Positions 53,518 through 63,132 of a stretch of 64,000 bases of DNA are shown piece by piece (the stretch's first letter is position 1; each line of letters begins with the position of its first letter). The stretch lies in the NCBI RefSeq assembly GCF_013328815.1, contig NZ_JABUHN010000001.1, positions 186,001 to 250,000 of the forward strand, written 5' to 3'. The notes below the pieces were generated by a model. The model worked only from the letters and a program-made list of their open reading frames with translations, did not search any database and was not told where the DNA came from. Origin of the DNA: Tabrizicola fusiformis (GTDB taxonomy: Bacteria > Pseudomonadota > Alphaproteobacteria > Rhodobacterales > Rhodobacteraceae). Position numbers and translations under genes: made by a program.

Positions 53518-54344
53518 GCCGGTTTGACAGCGTGGTGGTGGTGGACTGGTCCGCCGCTTCGGTCCTTTCGCCCGCCCGCCCGTCGCCGGATGCCGTCTGG
53601 ATTGGCCGGAACGGGCAGGAAAGCCGCTATTTCCGGGGTCGGGCGTTGGCCGAGGCGGCGCTGCGCGACCTGATTGCGCAGGAACTGGCGGCAGGGCGCA
53701 GGCTTTTGATCGGGTTCGACTTTCCCTTCGGCTATCCGGCGGGTTTTGCCGCCCGGCTGACCGGAGAGGCATCGGCGCGGGCGGTCTGGTCCTGGCTTGC
53801 GGCGCGGATCATGGACGGGCCGGACAATGCCAACAACCGCTTTGCGCTGGCGGCGGTGATCAACCGGCAGATGGGTGGGGCGGGGCCGTTCTGGGGCTGC
53901 CCGCCGGGGCTGAACCTGCCGGGGTTGCCGGCGCGCAAGACGGTGAATTACGCCGCCCTTGGCCTGTCCGAGCGTCGTGCGGTCGAGCGGCTGGTGCCCC
54001 GCGCGCAGCCGGTCTGGAAGCTTTACACCACCGGCGCCGCGGGCAGTCAGGCGCTCATGGGCCTGCCGATGATCCACCGGCTGGCGTCGCTCCCCGGCGT
54101 GGCGGTCTGGCCGTTCGATGCGCCCGAGGCGCCGGTGGTGCTGGCCGAGGTCTATCCCTCGCTCCTCGCCCGGGCGGTGGCGGCTGACACCAACCCCCTG
54201 CGGGATGAGGTGCAGGTGCGCCTCTTGTCGCGGGCGCTGGCCCGGGTGGATCTGGCGCCTTTGCTGGACGTGCCCGAGGCGGCGCGCGAAGAGGGCTGGA
54301 TTCTGGGCGCGGGTCATGTGGCCGCGTTGGAGGCGGCGCTGTGA
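53514..54344 (+). CDS. uncharacterised protein, possibly RNase H-fold, coupled to mobA
   Basis: 276 residues, no export signal. VVVVDWSAASVLSP near the N-terminus and RRLLIGFDFPFGYPAG are reminiscent of the acidic strands of DUF429-type RNase H-like proteins; a GCPPGLNLPGLPARKTVNYA block is also notable. In some genomes it is labelled a molybdopterin-guanine dinucleotide protein from its place beside mobA, but nothing in the sequence shows that chemistry. Overlaps mobA (ATGA) and the following GNAT gene (GTGA), so all three are coupled. Confidence 0.75.
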   Translation: MSRFDSVVVVDWSAASVLSPARPSPDAVWIGRNGQESRYFRGRALAEAALRDLIAQELAAGRRLLIGFDFPFGYPAGFAARLTGEASARAVWSWLAARIMDGPDNANNRFALAAVINRQMGGAGPFWGCPPGLNLPGLPARKTVNYAALGLSERRAVERLVPRAQPVWKLYTTGAAGSQALMGLPMIHRLASLPGVAVWPFDAPEAPVVLAEVYPSLLARAVAADTNPLRDEVQVRLLSRALARVDLAPLLDVPEAAREEGWILGAGHVAALEAAL

Positions 54345-54925
54345 GGGTGACCCTGCGCCATGGCATTCCCGAATCCGCCCGGGACGCGGCAGCGCAGCTT
54401 TACTGGCAGGCGTTTGGCGGCAAGCTGGGCCGGGTTCTGGGGCCAGAGGCACGGGCGCTGCCCTTTGTGCGGGCGGTCATGCGGCCCGATCACGCCATCG
54501 TGGCGCTGGACGATGCCGGGCGGCTTCTGGGCATGGCGGGCTATCGCAGCGCGGAAGGCAGCTTTGCCGGCGGTTCGGTCGAAGAGGTGCGGGCGCACTA
54601 CGGGCGGCTTGGCGCCGCATGGCGCCTGCCGCTGCTCTGGGCGCTGGGGCATGAGGGGCCGGACGATCATTTCGCCCTCGACGGCATCTGCGTGGCCGCA
54701 GATGCGCGCGGTCTGGGCATCGGCAGCGCCTTGGTCGAGGCGATCTGCGACGAGGCCCGGGCGCGCGGCCATGCCGGGGTGCGGCTGGAGGTGGTGGACA
54801 GCAACCCGCGTGCCCGGGCGCTCTATGAACGGCTGGGCTTTCGCGTCACGCGCGAAACCCCGATCGGTGCCCTGCGGCTGGTCTTCGGTTTTCGTGCCGC
54901 GCTGACCATGGTGCGGCCGGTCTGA
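54341..54925 (+). CDS. GNAT-family N-acetyltransferase
   Basis: 194 residues. The acetyl-CoA-binding motif is VAADARGLGIGSALVEAICD (about 118-137), followed by RLEVVDSNPRARALYERLGF, as in RimI-like enzymes. Full-length single GNAT domain; the substrate is not predictable. GTG start overlapping the previous stop. It ends the mobA unit and converges on the histidine kinase gene with 27 bases between stops. Confidence 0.92.
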   Translation: MRVTLRHGIPESARDAAAQLYWQAFGGKLGRVLGPEARALPFVRAVMRPDHAIVALDDAGRLLGMAGYRSAEGSFAGGSVEEVRAHYGRLGAAWRLPLLWALGHEGPDDHFALDGICVAADARGLGIGSALVEAICDEARARGHAGVRLEVVDSNPRARALYERLGFRVTRETPIGALRLVFGFRAALTMVRPV

Positions 54926-54952
54926 CGGGCACATGCTGTCGGGATACCGCGC

Positions 54953-57505
54953 TCATGTGCCGGTCATCGCTTCGGCCACGATCTGGACCGGATGCGCTTC
55001 ATCGGGGCAGAACTCGGCCAGAATGTCCAGAATGGCGCCCTTGCGCAGCGGTTTGGTCATGTAGCGGTCGATCCCGGCGGCAAGGATGCTTTCGGCATCG
55101 CCCTCCATCGCATGGGCGGTCAGCGCCACGATGGGCACATGGCGCCGTCCGGCCTCCAGCTTGCGGATGGCGCGGGCGGCGTCGCGGCCATCCATCTCGG
55201 GCATCGAGATGTCCATGAAGACCAGATCGGGTGCGACGGCGCGGTAAAGCTCGACCGCCTCGCGGCCATTGCCGGCAAAGGTCAGCTCGATCCCGGTTTC
55301 GCGCACCATCTTCTGAAACACCAGTTGATTGGTGCGGTTGTCCTCTGCCGCCAGCACCCGCATCGCCCGCCGCTCACCCGGGGCGAGCGGTGCCGGAAGG
55401 GGCAAAGCCTCTTGCGCGGGATGGGTCAGCGATTGCAGGCGGCGGTAGAGATCGGCCCGCAGCAGCGGTTTTTGCAGGACGGCGGCCAACTCGGCCGCCC
55501 CCGCCTCTTCCCGCGCGGCACCGGGATTCGAGGACAGAAGGATCACCGGCGTTGCGACCCCCACCGCCCGCAACCGCAGCGTCAGGGCAAGGCCGTCCAT
55601 CTCGGGCATTTCGTGGTCGGTGATGATCACGTCGAACTGCGCAGTCTCGGCGGCGGCAAGCGCCTCGGCACCCGAACGGCACAGCACCACCTCGATTCCG
55701 CAGGGCACCAACTGCCGTTCAAGGATGGTGCGGTTGATAAACTGGTCATCCACCACCAGCGCACGGCGGATATCCACCGGCAGCCGCGGCGCCCCCGCCT
55801 CTTCCGCCACCGGCAGCGAGAGGCGGAAACCAAAGCACGAGCCACGGCCGAATTCGCTGTCCACCCAGACGGCGCCCTCCATCCGCTCGATCAGGCGGCG
55901 GGTGATGGCAAGACCCAGCCCGGTGCCCTCGAATTTGCGGTTGGACTGGCTTTCGACCTGATTGAACTCGCCAAAGACATGTTCAAGGTTTTCGGGCGCG
56001 ATGCCGATGCCGGTATCCTCGACCGTCACATGCAGCTCCTGACGGCCCTCGTCCAGCTCAAGACCGACGACGCGGATCAGCACATGACCCGCCTCGGTGA
56101 ACTTGACGGCGTTGCCGATCAGATTGGTCAGAACCTGCCGCAGCCGCCCCGGATCGCCGACATAGCGGGTGGGCAGGAACATGTCGTAGTCGATCATCAG
56201 ATCAAGGCCCTTCTCGCGCGCCCGCGGCTGCAAGAGCATCGTCACCTCATGGATGGTGCGTTCCAGATCGAAGGGTTCGGGGTAAAGCGTCAGCCGTTCC
56301 GCCTCGATCTTGGAATAGTCCAGAATGTCGTTGATGATCACCAGAAGCGCCTCGCCGGACGACCGGATGGTCTCGGCGAACAGGCGCTGTTCCTCGGTCA
56401 GGGCGGTGTCGCAGAGAAGTTCGGCCATCCCCACGACGCCATTCATCGGCGTGCGGATTTCATGGGACATATTGGCAAGAAAGGCCGATTTGGCCCGGCT
56501 GGCCGCCTCGGCCGCCGAACGGGCATCCTCAAGCGCCTTTTGCTGTTCCTTTTCGCGCGTGATGTCCACCCGCAGGCCCACGCGGCCGCCGTCGGGCGTC
56601 ATGTGGTCCTGCGCGCGGATCCAGCGGCCATCGGCAAGCTGCTGCTCCACCGCCGCGCCGGGGTTGCGGTGCTGCGCCAGACGGGTGGCCAGCCATTCCT
56701 CCTCGCGTCCGATGGCATCAAGGTGCTGGCCGCGCGACAGGCCAAAGCGCAGGATATCCTCGAACCGCGCGCCGGGAACCATGGCGGGGGCCGATTCGTG
56801 ATAGGTGTCACGATACCGCTGATTGCAGGTCAAAAGCCTCTCCTCCCTGTCGAAAAGCACGAAACCGTCTGGAATAGCCTCGATCGCGGCCCAGATCCGC
56901 ATCTGGTCGGTGATGTCCAGCACAAGGCTGACCATGTCGCCGTCGCGCGCCCGCCGGTCGGCGATGCGCACCCAGCGCCCGCCCTGCAGCATCAGCTCAA
57001 TCGGCTCGGCCACCTCTCCCTCCCAGCGAGAGAGCATCATGGCAATCCAGTCTTCGGCGCCGCCGGGTGGCAGATCGACCACGCCAGATTGCAGCGCCAC
57101 GCGCAAAAGCTCGGCATAGCCGATGCCCGGCTCCACCCGCTGGCCGTTGAAGACGGCCAGATAGGCGCGGTTGGCGGCGACCAGCCGCGCGTTGGAATCG
57201 AAAACGGCAAAGCCATCCTCGATGGTGTTGATCGAATCCCACAGCCGCCGCTCGGCCATCACGGCGGCGGTATGGGCCTTTTCCAGATCGCCCAGAAAGC
57301 GCGAGTTCTGACCCTTCAGCACCTCGGCCTGGGTCAAGGCGGATTTCACCACCTGACGCTGTTCGACGATCTGGTCCGAAAGGGCGCGGGCGTGCAGGGC
57401 CAGCTTTTCATTGGCGGCAAAAAGCTCACGGCTTTTCTGTTCCAGAAGCCGCTCGGCCGCCAGTCTTGCGCGCCGTTCCTTTGCCAGCCGTTCCGCAATG
57501 TCCAT
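54953..57505 (-). CDS. hybrid sensor histidine kinase with two PAS and two receiver domains
   Basis: 850 residues, soluble (no membrane helices). An N-terminal coiled coil (1-85), PAS-like domains at about 90-200 and 205-318, HisKA with phosphoacceptor H348 in SHEIRTPMNGVVGM, HATPase_c with N-box NLIGNAVKFTEAG, DTGIGI and GTGLGLAI, then receiver 1 (D630 in ITDHEMPEMDG) and receiver 2 (D765 in FMDISMPEMDG). There is no HPt domain, so a separate phosphotransfer protein should exist elsewhere. The input signal is unknown. ATG 57505 has AGGA about eight bases upstream; a longer start at 57538 is less likely. Confidence 0.94.
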   Translation of the reverse strand: MDIAERLAKERRARLAAERLLEQKSRELFAANEKLALHARALSDQIVEQRQVVKSALTQAEVLKGQNSRFLGDLEKAHTAAVMAERRLWDSINTIEDGFAVFDSNARLVAANRAYLAVFNGQRVEPGIGYAELLRVALQSGVVDLPPGGAEDWIAMMLSRWEGEVAEPIELMLQGGRWVRIADRRARDGDMVSLVLDITDQMRIWAAIEAIPDGFVLFDREERLLTCNQRYRDTYHESAPAMVPGARFEDILRFGLSRGQHLDAIGREEEWLATRLAQHRNPGAAVEQQLADGRWIRAQDHMTPDGGRVGLRVDITREKEQQKALEDARSAAEAASRAKSAFLANMSHEIRTPMNGVVGMAELLCDTALTEEQRLFAETIRSSGEALLVIINDILDYSKIEAERLTLYPEPFDLERTIHEVTMLLQPRAREKGLDLMIDYDMFLPTRYVGDPGRLRQVLTNLIGNAVKFTEAGHVLIRVVGLELDEGRQELHVTVEDTGIGIAPENLEHVFGEFNQVESQSNRKFEGTGLGLAITRRLIERMEGAVWVDSEFGRGSCFGFRLSLPVAEEAGAPRLPVDIRRALVVDDQFINRTILERQLVPCGIEVVLCRSGAEALAAAETAQFDVIITDHEMPEMDGLALTLRLRAVGVATPVILLSSNPGAAREEAGAAELAAVLQKPLLRADLYRRLQSLTHPAQEALPLPAPLAPGERRAMRVLAAEDNRTNQLVFQKMVRETGIELTFAGNGREAVELYRAVAPDLVFMDISMPEMDGRDAARAIRKLEAGRRHVPIVALTAHAMEGDAESILAAGIDRYMTKPLRKGAILDILAEFCPDEAHPVQIVAEAMTGT

Positions 57506-57677
57506 TCCGCCGTCCTGACCCTTGGCACCGGGTTTCACCCGGGCGACTCACCAGAACATTCCCGCAACAAGATGAACGGGCGCTTAACGTGACAAATCCT
57601 TTCGCCGCCCCGAGAATCCTTGCGAAGCCGCAGACCCCATGCGAGATTCCCCGCGTTCAGTTTCGGAGGATTTTCAG

Positions 57678-60600
57678 ATGCGCGGTTTTCGCCCGGCCCG
57701 TTTTTTTGCGGTGCTTGCAATTGCTTGGCTCGGGGCGCTGGCCCCCGCACTGACCCCGGCGCTGGCCGATGATCTGATCCCGGACCGCCGTTTCGTGCTG
57801 TCGGAAAACACCGACATGCCGGGCGGCGACCTCACCTCGATTTTCGACACCACGCTGGACGCTTGCGAGCGGGCCTGCCTGACCAACCGCGTCTGCACCG
57901 CCTTCACCTTCAACACCCGCAACGGATCGTGCTTTCCGAAATCGGGCGCGGGCGGGCCCGAGACCTATCAGGGCGCCTATTCCGGCATCGTGATTGAAGG
58001 CGATGCCAAGGCCGAGGCGCTGGCGGCGACGCGGGCGGCGGAACTGACCTTTGTCGGGGCCTGGGAACTGCCCGGCGTGACCGCGCAGGCGGCCAATCTG
58101 GCCAATGCCCATGTCACCAACGGCTACTCCGCCGAAGAGCATCTTGCCGCCGCCGCCGAGGCGGAAGCCAAGGGCGACCTTCTGGAGGCCAGCCGCTTTG
58201 TTGGTGCAGCGCTGAACCTGACCGATACGGCGGCAGATTGGGCCGAATATGCCCGGCTGCTGAATGCGGCGGGTCAAGTTAACCCCGGGTCCAACCGTGG
58301 CCTGCTGGAGCAGGCTTACACAGCCGCCGTCAACGCCTATCTGCGGGCGGACGGCGCCGCGCAACAGCACACGATTCTGGTGACCATGGCCGACGCGCTG
58401 GAAGGTGCCGACCGTGGCCGCGACACGGTGCAGGCGCTGCGTCTGGCGGAAAAGTTGCAGCACCGCGACGATACCGCTGCCGCGCTGGACGATGCCATCG
58501 GCAAATACGGCTTTCGCGTTGCCGATAACGAGGTGCAGGCCGATTCCGCCCGCCCCCGCATCTGCGTGAATTTCACCGAGGATCTGGTGAAGACGGGCGT
58601 GGATTACGCCACCTTCGTCCAGCTTCCCGCACCCGACCTGTCGGTCAGCTTCGACGGCTGGCGGCAGTTGTGTATCGAGGGCCTGACCCATGGCAGCCGC
58701 AATTCGGTGACCTTCCGCGAGGGGCTTCCGGCGGCGGATGGTCAGGTTTTGGCGAAATCGGTCGAGATCACCGCCTATATCCGCGACCGCAACCCCGGGG
58801 TGCGCTTCCCCGGGCGCGGCTATGTCCTGCCGCGCATGGCGGGTGCCTCGATCCCGGTTGAGACGGTGAACACCGAAAAGCTGGAACTGACGCTGTATCG
58901 GGTGACCGACCGCAACCTGCTGCGGGCCACGCAGAACGGCTATTTCGGCTGGCCGATGATGGAATATCAGGAATACGATTTCGGCAGCCAGATCGGCACC
59001 GAGGTCTGGCATGGCGATGCCAGCGTCAAGCAAGAGGTCAACCGCGACCTGACCACCCGCCTGCCGATGGGCGAGGCGATTGATGGCCAACCTGCCGGCG
59101 TCTATGCCCTGCGCGCCGCGGTGCCGGGGGTGGACCCCTATCAGATTGGCGCGGCATGGCAGTGGTTCGTCGTGTCCGACCTTGGCCTGACCACGATGAG
59201 CGGGGTCGATGGGCTGCATGTCTTCGTCCGCTCGCTGGGCACGGCGGCGGCGAAAGAGGGGGTGACGGTTGAACTCCTCAGCCAGACGAACGAGGTTCTG
59301 GGGTCTGCCAAGACCGATGCGCAGGGCTATGTCCGCTTTGATGCCGGGCTGGCGCTTGGCACCGGCGCTGCCGCTCCGGCGATGATCGTGGCGAAAGAGG
59401 GCGACAGCGACCTTGCCTTCCTGTCGATGACCGACCCCGAGTTTGACCTGTCTGACCGTGGGGTGGAAGGGCGCGAAGCCGCGCCGCCGGTTGATGTCTT
59501 CCTGACTACCGACCGGGGCGCCTACCGCGCCGGGGAAACCGTCTATGCCACCGCCCTTGCCCGCGATCCGCAGGCCGAGGCGGTGGAAGGTCTGCCGCTG
59601 ACCGCCGTGCTGCTGCGTCCCGATGGCGTCGAATATTCCCGCGCGCTGGTGCAGGATGGCGGGGCGGGCGGGCATGTCTTTGCCCTGCCGATTGCCGGTT
59701 CCGCCCCGCGCGGTGTCTGGCGGCTTGAGGTTTATGCCGATGCCGATGCTGGCGCCTTGCAGTCGAAGACCTTCCTTGTCGAGGATTTCCTGCCCGAGCG
59801 GATCGACTTTGACCTGACCCTTGACGATCAGGCCGTCCGGCTGGGCGATACCCCGGAACTGACCGTTTCGGCGAAATACCTGTTCGGTGCCCCGGGGGCC
59901 GATCTGGCGGTTGAGGGCGAGGTGCTGCTGCGTGCTGCCAAGGGCCTTGAAGCCTGGCCGGGCTATGTCTTTGGCCGCCATGACCAACCCTTCTCGGCCG
60001 TCATGCAAAGCTTTGGCGGCACCCGCACGGCTGAGGATGGCACCGCGCTGGTCACGCTGGACCTGCCGCCGGTGGATGATCCGGGCCTGCCGCTGGAAAT
60101 GCGCGCCACCGTGCGCGTCGCCGAAGGTTCGGGCCGCCCGGTGGAGCGGCAGGTGACCAAGCTGTTGACGCCCGCGAACCCGCTGATCGGGGTCAAGCCG
60201 CTGTTCGATGCGGTGGTGCCCGAAGGCAGCGAGGCGCGGTTCAGTCTGGTCGGCGTCGGTGCGGATGCGAAGGCGACCCCGATGAAGGTGCGCTGGGAAA
60301 TCACCCGGATCGAGACGAATTATCAATGGTATCAAAGCTATGGCAACTGGAACTGGGAGCCGGTCTATTCCCGCACCCGCGTTGCCGAAGGGCTGTCCGA
60401 CCTGTCGCAGGCGGCGGAAATTGCCGCCAAGGTGGAATGGGGTGAATATGAGCTGAAGGTGGAACGGGTGGATGGCGAGGCCGCCACCTCTACCCTGTTC
60501 TGGGCCGGTTGGTATGCGCCCGCCGATGCCAGCGCCACGCCGGACACGCTGGAACTCTCGCTGGACAAACCCGCCTACAAGCCGGGCGATACCGCCACGC

Positions 60601-63131
60601 TGCGGGTGGTGCCGCGTGCGGCGGGAACGGCGCTGGTCACCGTGCTGTCGAACCGGCTGGTGGCGATGCAGGCGGTTGAGGTGAAAGAGGGCGAAAACCT
60701 GATCCCGCTGGCCGTCACCGATGATTGGGGTGCAGGGGTTTATGTTACCGTTTCGGCGCTGCGGCCGATGGATGTTGCGGCGGGCCGCAACCCGGCCCGA
60801 GCGCTGGGCCTGACCCATGCCACGATTGACCCGGGCACGCGGGCGCTGACGGCGACGATTGAAACCGCCGCCGAAGCCGCCCCGCGCGGGCCGATGGCGG
60901 TGGCGGTCAAGGTCGATGGCGTGGCCGCGGGCGATGCCGCCTTTGTCACCATCGCGGCGATTGATCAGGGCATCCTGAACCTGACCGGCTTTACCCCACC
61001 CGATCCGCAGGGCCATTACTTTGGTCAGCGCAAGCTGGGCGTCGGCATCCGTGACATTTATGGCCGCCTGATCGACGGTCTGAACGGAGCCGAAGGCACC
61101 GTGCGTTCGGGCGGCGATGCGGGCGCGCAGGCGCGACTGCAGGCCCCTCCCCCCACGGAAGAGCTGGTGGCCTATTTCACCGGCCCGATTGCGGTGGATG
61201 CCGATGGCTATGCCCGTGCCAGCTTTGACCTGCCCTCGTTCAACGGCAGCGTGAAGGTGATGGCCGTTGCCTGGTCGAAACGCGGCGTGGGGCAGGCGAA
61301 TGCCGATGTGCTGGTGCGCGATCCGGTGGTGGTCACGGCCAGCCTGCCGCGCTTCCTGTCGCCGGGCGATGAAAGCCGTCTGCTCTTGGAAATCGTCCAT
61401 GCCACCGGGCCTTCGGGCCGGATGAGCCTTGATGTTGCCTCGGCCGGCCTGACGCTGGGCGATGTGCCGTCGGGCTTTGATCTGGGCGACAAGGCCAAGG
61501 CGGTCTTTGCCGTGCCGGTCACGGCGGGGGCGGTCGGCAACCAGACCATTACGGTTTCGCTGACCACACCGGACGGCAAGGTGCTGAAGAAAGAGCTGAC
61601 CGTCCCGGTGCAGGTCAATGACCCGCCGGTGGTGCGCGTCAGCCGTCTGACGCTGGCCAAGGGGCAGTCGTTCACGCTGGACCAGAACGCCTTTGCCGGG
61701 ATGATCCCCGGCACCGCCAAGGCGACGATGGCCGTCGGCCCGATTGCCCGGCTGAACGCGCCCGGCATCCTCGCGGCGCTGGACCGCTATCCCTATGGCT
61801 GCACCGAGCAGATGACCTCCAAGGCGCTGCCGCTGTTGTATTTCGATCAGGTGGCGGTGGCGCTGGACCTGCCGCAGGCCGACAACATCAAGGGCCGGGT
61901 GCAGGAAACCATCACCGAAATCCTGATGAACCAGTCGGCCAATGGCGGCTTTGGCCTCTGGGGGCCTGCCGATGGCGACATGTGGCTGGATGCCTTCGTG
62001 ACCGACTTCCTCAGCCGTGCCAAGGCGCGCGGGTTCGAGGTGCCGGAACTGGCGCTGCGCCGTTCGCTCGACAACTTGCGCAATCAGGTCAACTATCAGC
62101 CCGATTTCGATAAGGGCGGCGAGGCGCTGGCCTATGCGCTGATGGTGCTGGCGCGTGAAGGCGCGGCGGCGGTGGGCGACCTGCGCTATTACGTCGATGT
62201 CAAGGGCGATGCCTTTGCCACCCCGGCGGCGATGGCGCAACTGGGCGCGGCCTTGGCCAGCTATGGCGACCAGCCCCGCGCGGATGCGATGTTCCGCCGT
62301 GCCGCTGTGGCGCTGGATGCGCTGAAAGGCCCGGAGACCGAGCAGATCTTCCGCGCCGATTATGGCACCACCTACCGCGATGCAGCGGCGGTGCTGGCAC
62401 TGGCGGCGGAAACCGGCAGTCAGGCCGTGGACCGCGAGGCGCTGACCACCCGCATCACTCAGGACCGCAGCCTTTCGACGCAAGAGGCAACCTGGGCCCT
62501 GCTGGCGGCCAATGCGCTGATCGACCGCAAAGGGGCCGAGGGCATCACCATCGACGGTGCCCCTGCGGGTGGGCCGCTGGTCAAGGTGCTGGACGCGGGG
62601 GCGACGCAGCCGGTGGCGGTGAAGAACGGCAGCGACGCCGACACGACGCTGACCATCACCACCTATGGCGTGCCGTCGGAACCCGAACCCGCAGGCGGCA
62701 CCGGCTATGCCATCACCCGCAGCTATTACACGCTGGCCGGTGAGGCGGCGACGCTGGACGGGCTCAAGGTGGGTGACCGGCTGGTCGTGGTGCTGGAGGT
62801 GACGCCCTTTGGTCGCGGTGAAGCGCGGCTGATGGTGAACGATCCGCTTCCGGCGGGGCTGGAGATCGACAATCCTAACCTGATCACCGGCGGCTCGACG
62901 CAGGCGCTTGACTGGCTGAACCTGCAATCCGAAGTGGCGCACAGCGAATTCCGGCAGGACCGTTTCCTGACCGCGATTGACCGCTACGACAATCAGCCCT
63001 TCCGGCTGGCCTATATCGTGCGCGCCATCTCGCCCGGCAGTTTCCACCACCCGGCGGCCTCGGTCGAAGACATGTATCGCCCCGACCTGACGGGCCGCAG
63101 CGAGACCGGCCGTCTGGTGATCGCCGAGTAA
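57678..63131 (+). CDS. bacterial alpha-2-macroglobulin with N-terminal PAN-like domain
   Basis: 1817 residues. The signal peptide ends near ALA (residue 30), with no lipobox. A PAN/apple-like module follows (C63, C67, C73, C85 in DACERACLTNRVCTAF and RNGSCFPKS), then the macroglobulin domains (about 290-1300) and the thioester region YGCTEQMTSKALPLLYF with C1375 and Q1378, the residues that form the thioester in bacterial macroglobulins. These proteins trap attacking proteases in the periplasm. GGAGGA precedes the ATG. The next gene, one base away, is pbpC, the standard partner. Confidence 0.94.
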   Translation: MRGFRPARFFAVLAIAWLGALAPALTPALADDLIPDRRFVLSENTDMPGGDLTSIFDTTLDACERACLTNRVCTAFTFNTRNGSCFPKSGAGGPETYQGAYSGIVIEGDAKAEALAATRAAELTFVGAWELPGVTAQAANLANAHVTNGYSAEEHLAAAAEAEAKGDLLEASRFVGAALNLTDTAADWAEYARLLNAAGQVNPGSNRGLLEQAYTAAVNAYLRADGAAQQHTILVTMADALEGADRGRDTVQALRLAEKLQHRDDTAAALDDAIGKYGFRVADNEVQADSARPRICVNFTEDLVKTGVDYATFVQLPAPDLSVSFDGWRQLCIEGLTHGSRNSVTFREGLPAADGQVLAKSVEITAYIRDRNPGVRFPGRGYVLPRMAGASIPVETVNTEKLELTLYRVTDRNLLRATQNGYFGWPMMEYQEYDFGSQIGTEVWHGDASVKQEVNRDLTTRLPMGEAIDGQPAGVYALRAAVPGVDPYQIGAAWQWFVVSDLGLTTMSGVDGLHVFVRSLGTAAAKEGVTVELLSQTNEVLGSAKTDAQGYVRFDAGLALGTGAAAPAMIVAKEGDSDLAFLSMTDPEFDLSDRGVEGREAAPPVDVFLTTDRGAYRAGETVYATALARDPQAEAVEGLPLTAVLLRPDGVEYSRALVQDGGAGGHVFALPIAGSAPRGVWRLEVYADADAGALQSKTFLVEDFLPERIDFDLTLDDQAVRLGDTPELTVSAKYLFGAPGADLAVEGEVLLRAAKGLEAWPGYVFGRHDQPFSAVMQSFGGTRTAEDGTALVTLDLPPVDDPGLPLEMRATVRVAEGSGRPVERQVTKLLTPANPLIGVKPLFDAVVPEGSEARFSLVGVGADAKATPMKVRWEITRIETNYQWYQSYGNWNWEPVYSRTRVAEGLSDLSQAAEIAAKVEWGEYELKVERVDGEAATSTLFWAGWYAPADASATPDTLELSLDKPAYKPGDTATLRVVPRAAGTALVTVLSNRLVAMQAVEVKEGENLIPLAVTDDWGAGVYVTVSALRPMDVAAGRNPARALGLTHATIDPGTRALTATIETAAEAAPRGPMAVAVKVDGVAAGDAAFVTIAAIDQGILNLTGFTPPDPQGHYFGQRKLGVGIRDIYGRLIDGLNGAEGTVRSGGDAGAQARLQAPPPTEELVAYFTGPIAVDADGYARASFDLPSFNGSVKVMAVAWSKRGVGQANADVLVRDPVVVTASLPRFLSPGDESRLLLEIVHATGPSGRMSLDVASAGLTLGDVPSGFDLGDKAKAVFAVPVTAGAVGNQTITVSLTTPDGKVLKKELTVPVQVNDPPVVRVSRLTLAKGQSFTLDQNAFAGMIPGTAKATMAVGPIARLNAPGILAALDRYPYGCTEQMTSKALPLLYFDQVAVALDLPQADNIKGRVQETITEILMNQSANGGFGLWGPADGDMWLDAFVTDFLSRAKARGFEVPELALRRSLDNLRNQVNYQPDFDKGGEALAYALMVLAREGAAAVGDLRYYVDVKGDAFATPAAMAQLGAALASYGDQPRADAMFRRAAVALDALKGPETEQIFRADYGTTYRDAAAVLALAAETGSQAVDREALTTRITQDRSLSTQEATWALLAANALIDRKGAEGITIDGAPAGGPLVKVLDAGATQPVAVKNGSDADTTLTITTYGVPSEPEPAGGTGYAITRSYYTLAGEAATLDGLKVGDRLVVVLEVTPFGRGEARLMVNDPLPAGLEIDNPNLITGGSTQALDWLNLQSEVAHSEFRQDRFLTAIDRYDNQPFRLAYIVRAISPGSFHHPAASVEDMYRPDLTGRSETGRLVIAE

Positions 63132-63132
63132 G

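Noticed and set aside
57657-63050. An antisense open frame of about 1797 codons opposite the alpha-2-macroglobulin gene
   Set aside because: High GC at third codon positions removes stops from the opposite strand. The antisense translation is His/Arg/Gly-rich without domains, while the sense frame has clear macroglobulin motifs.
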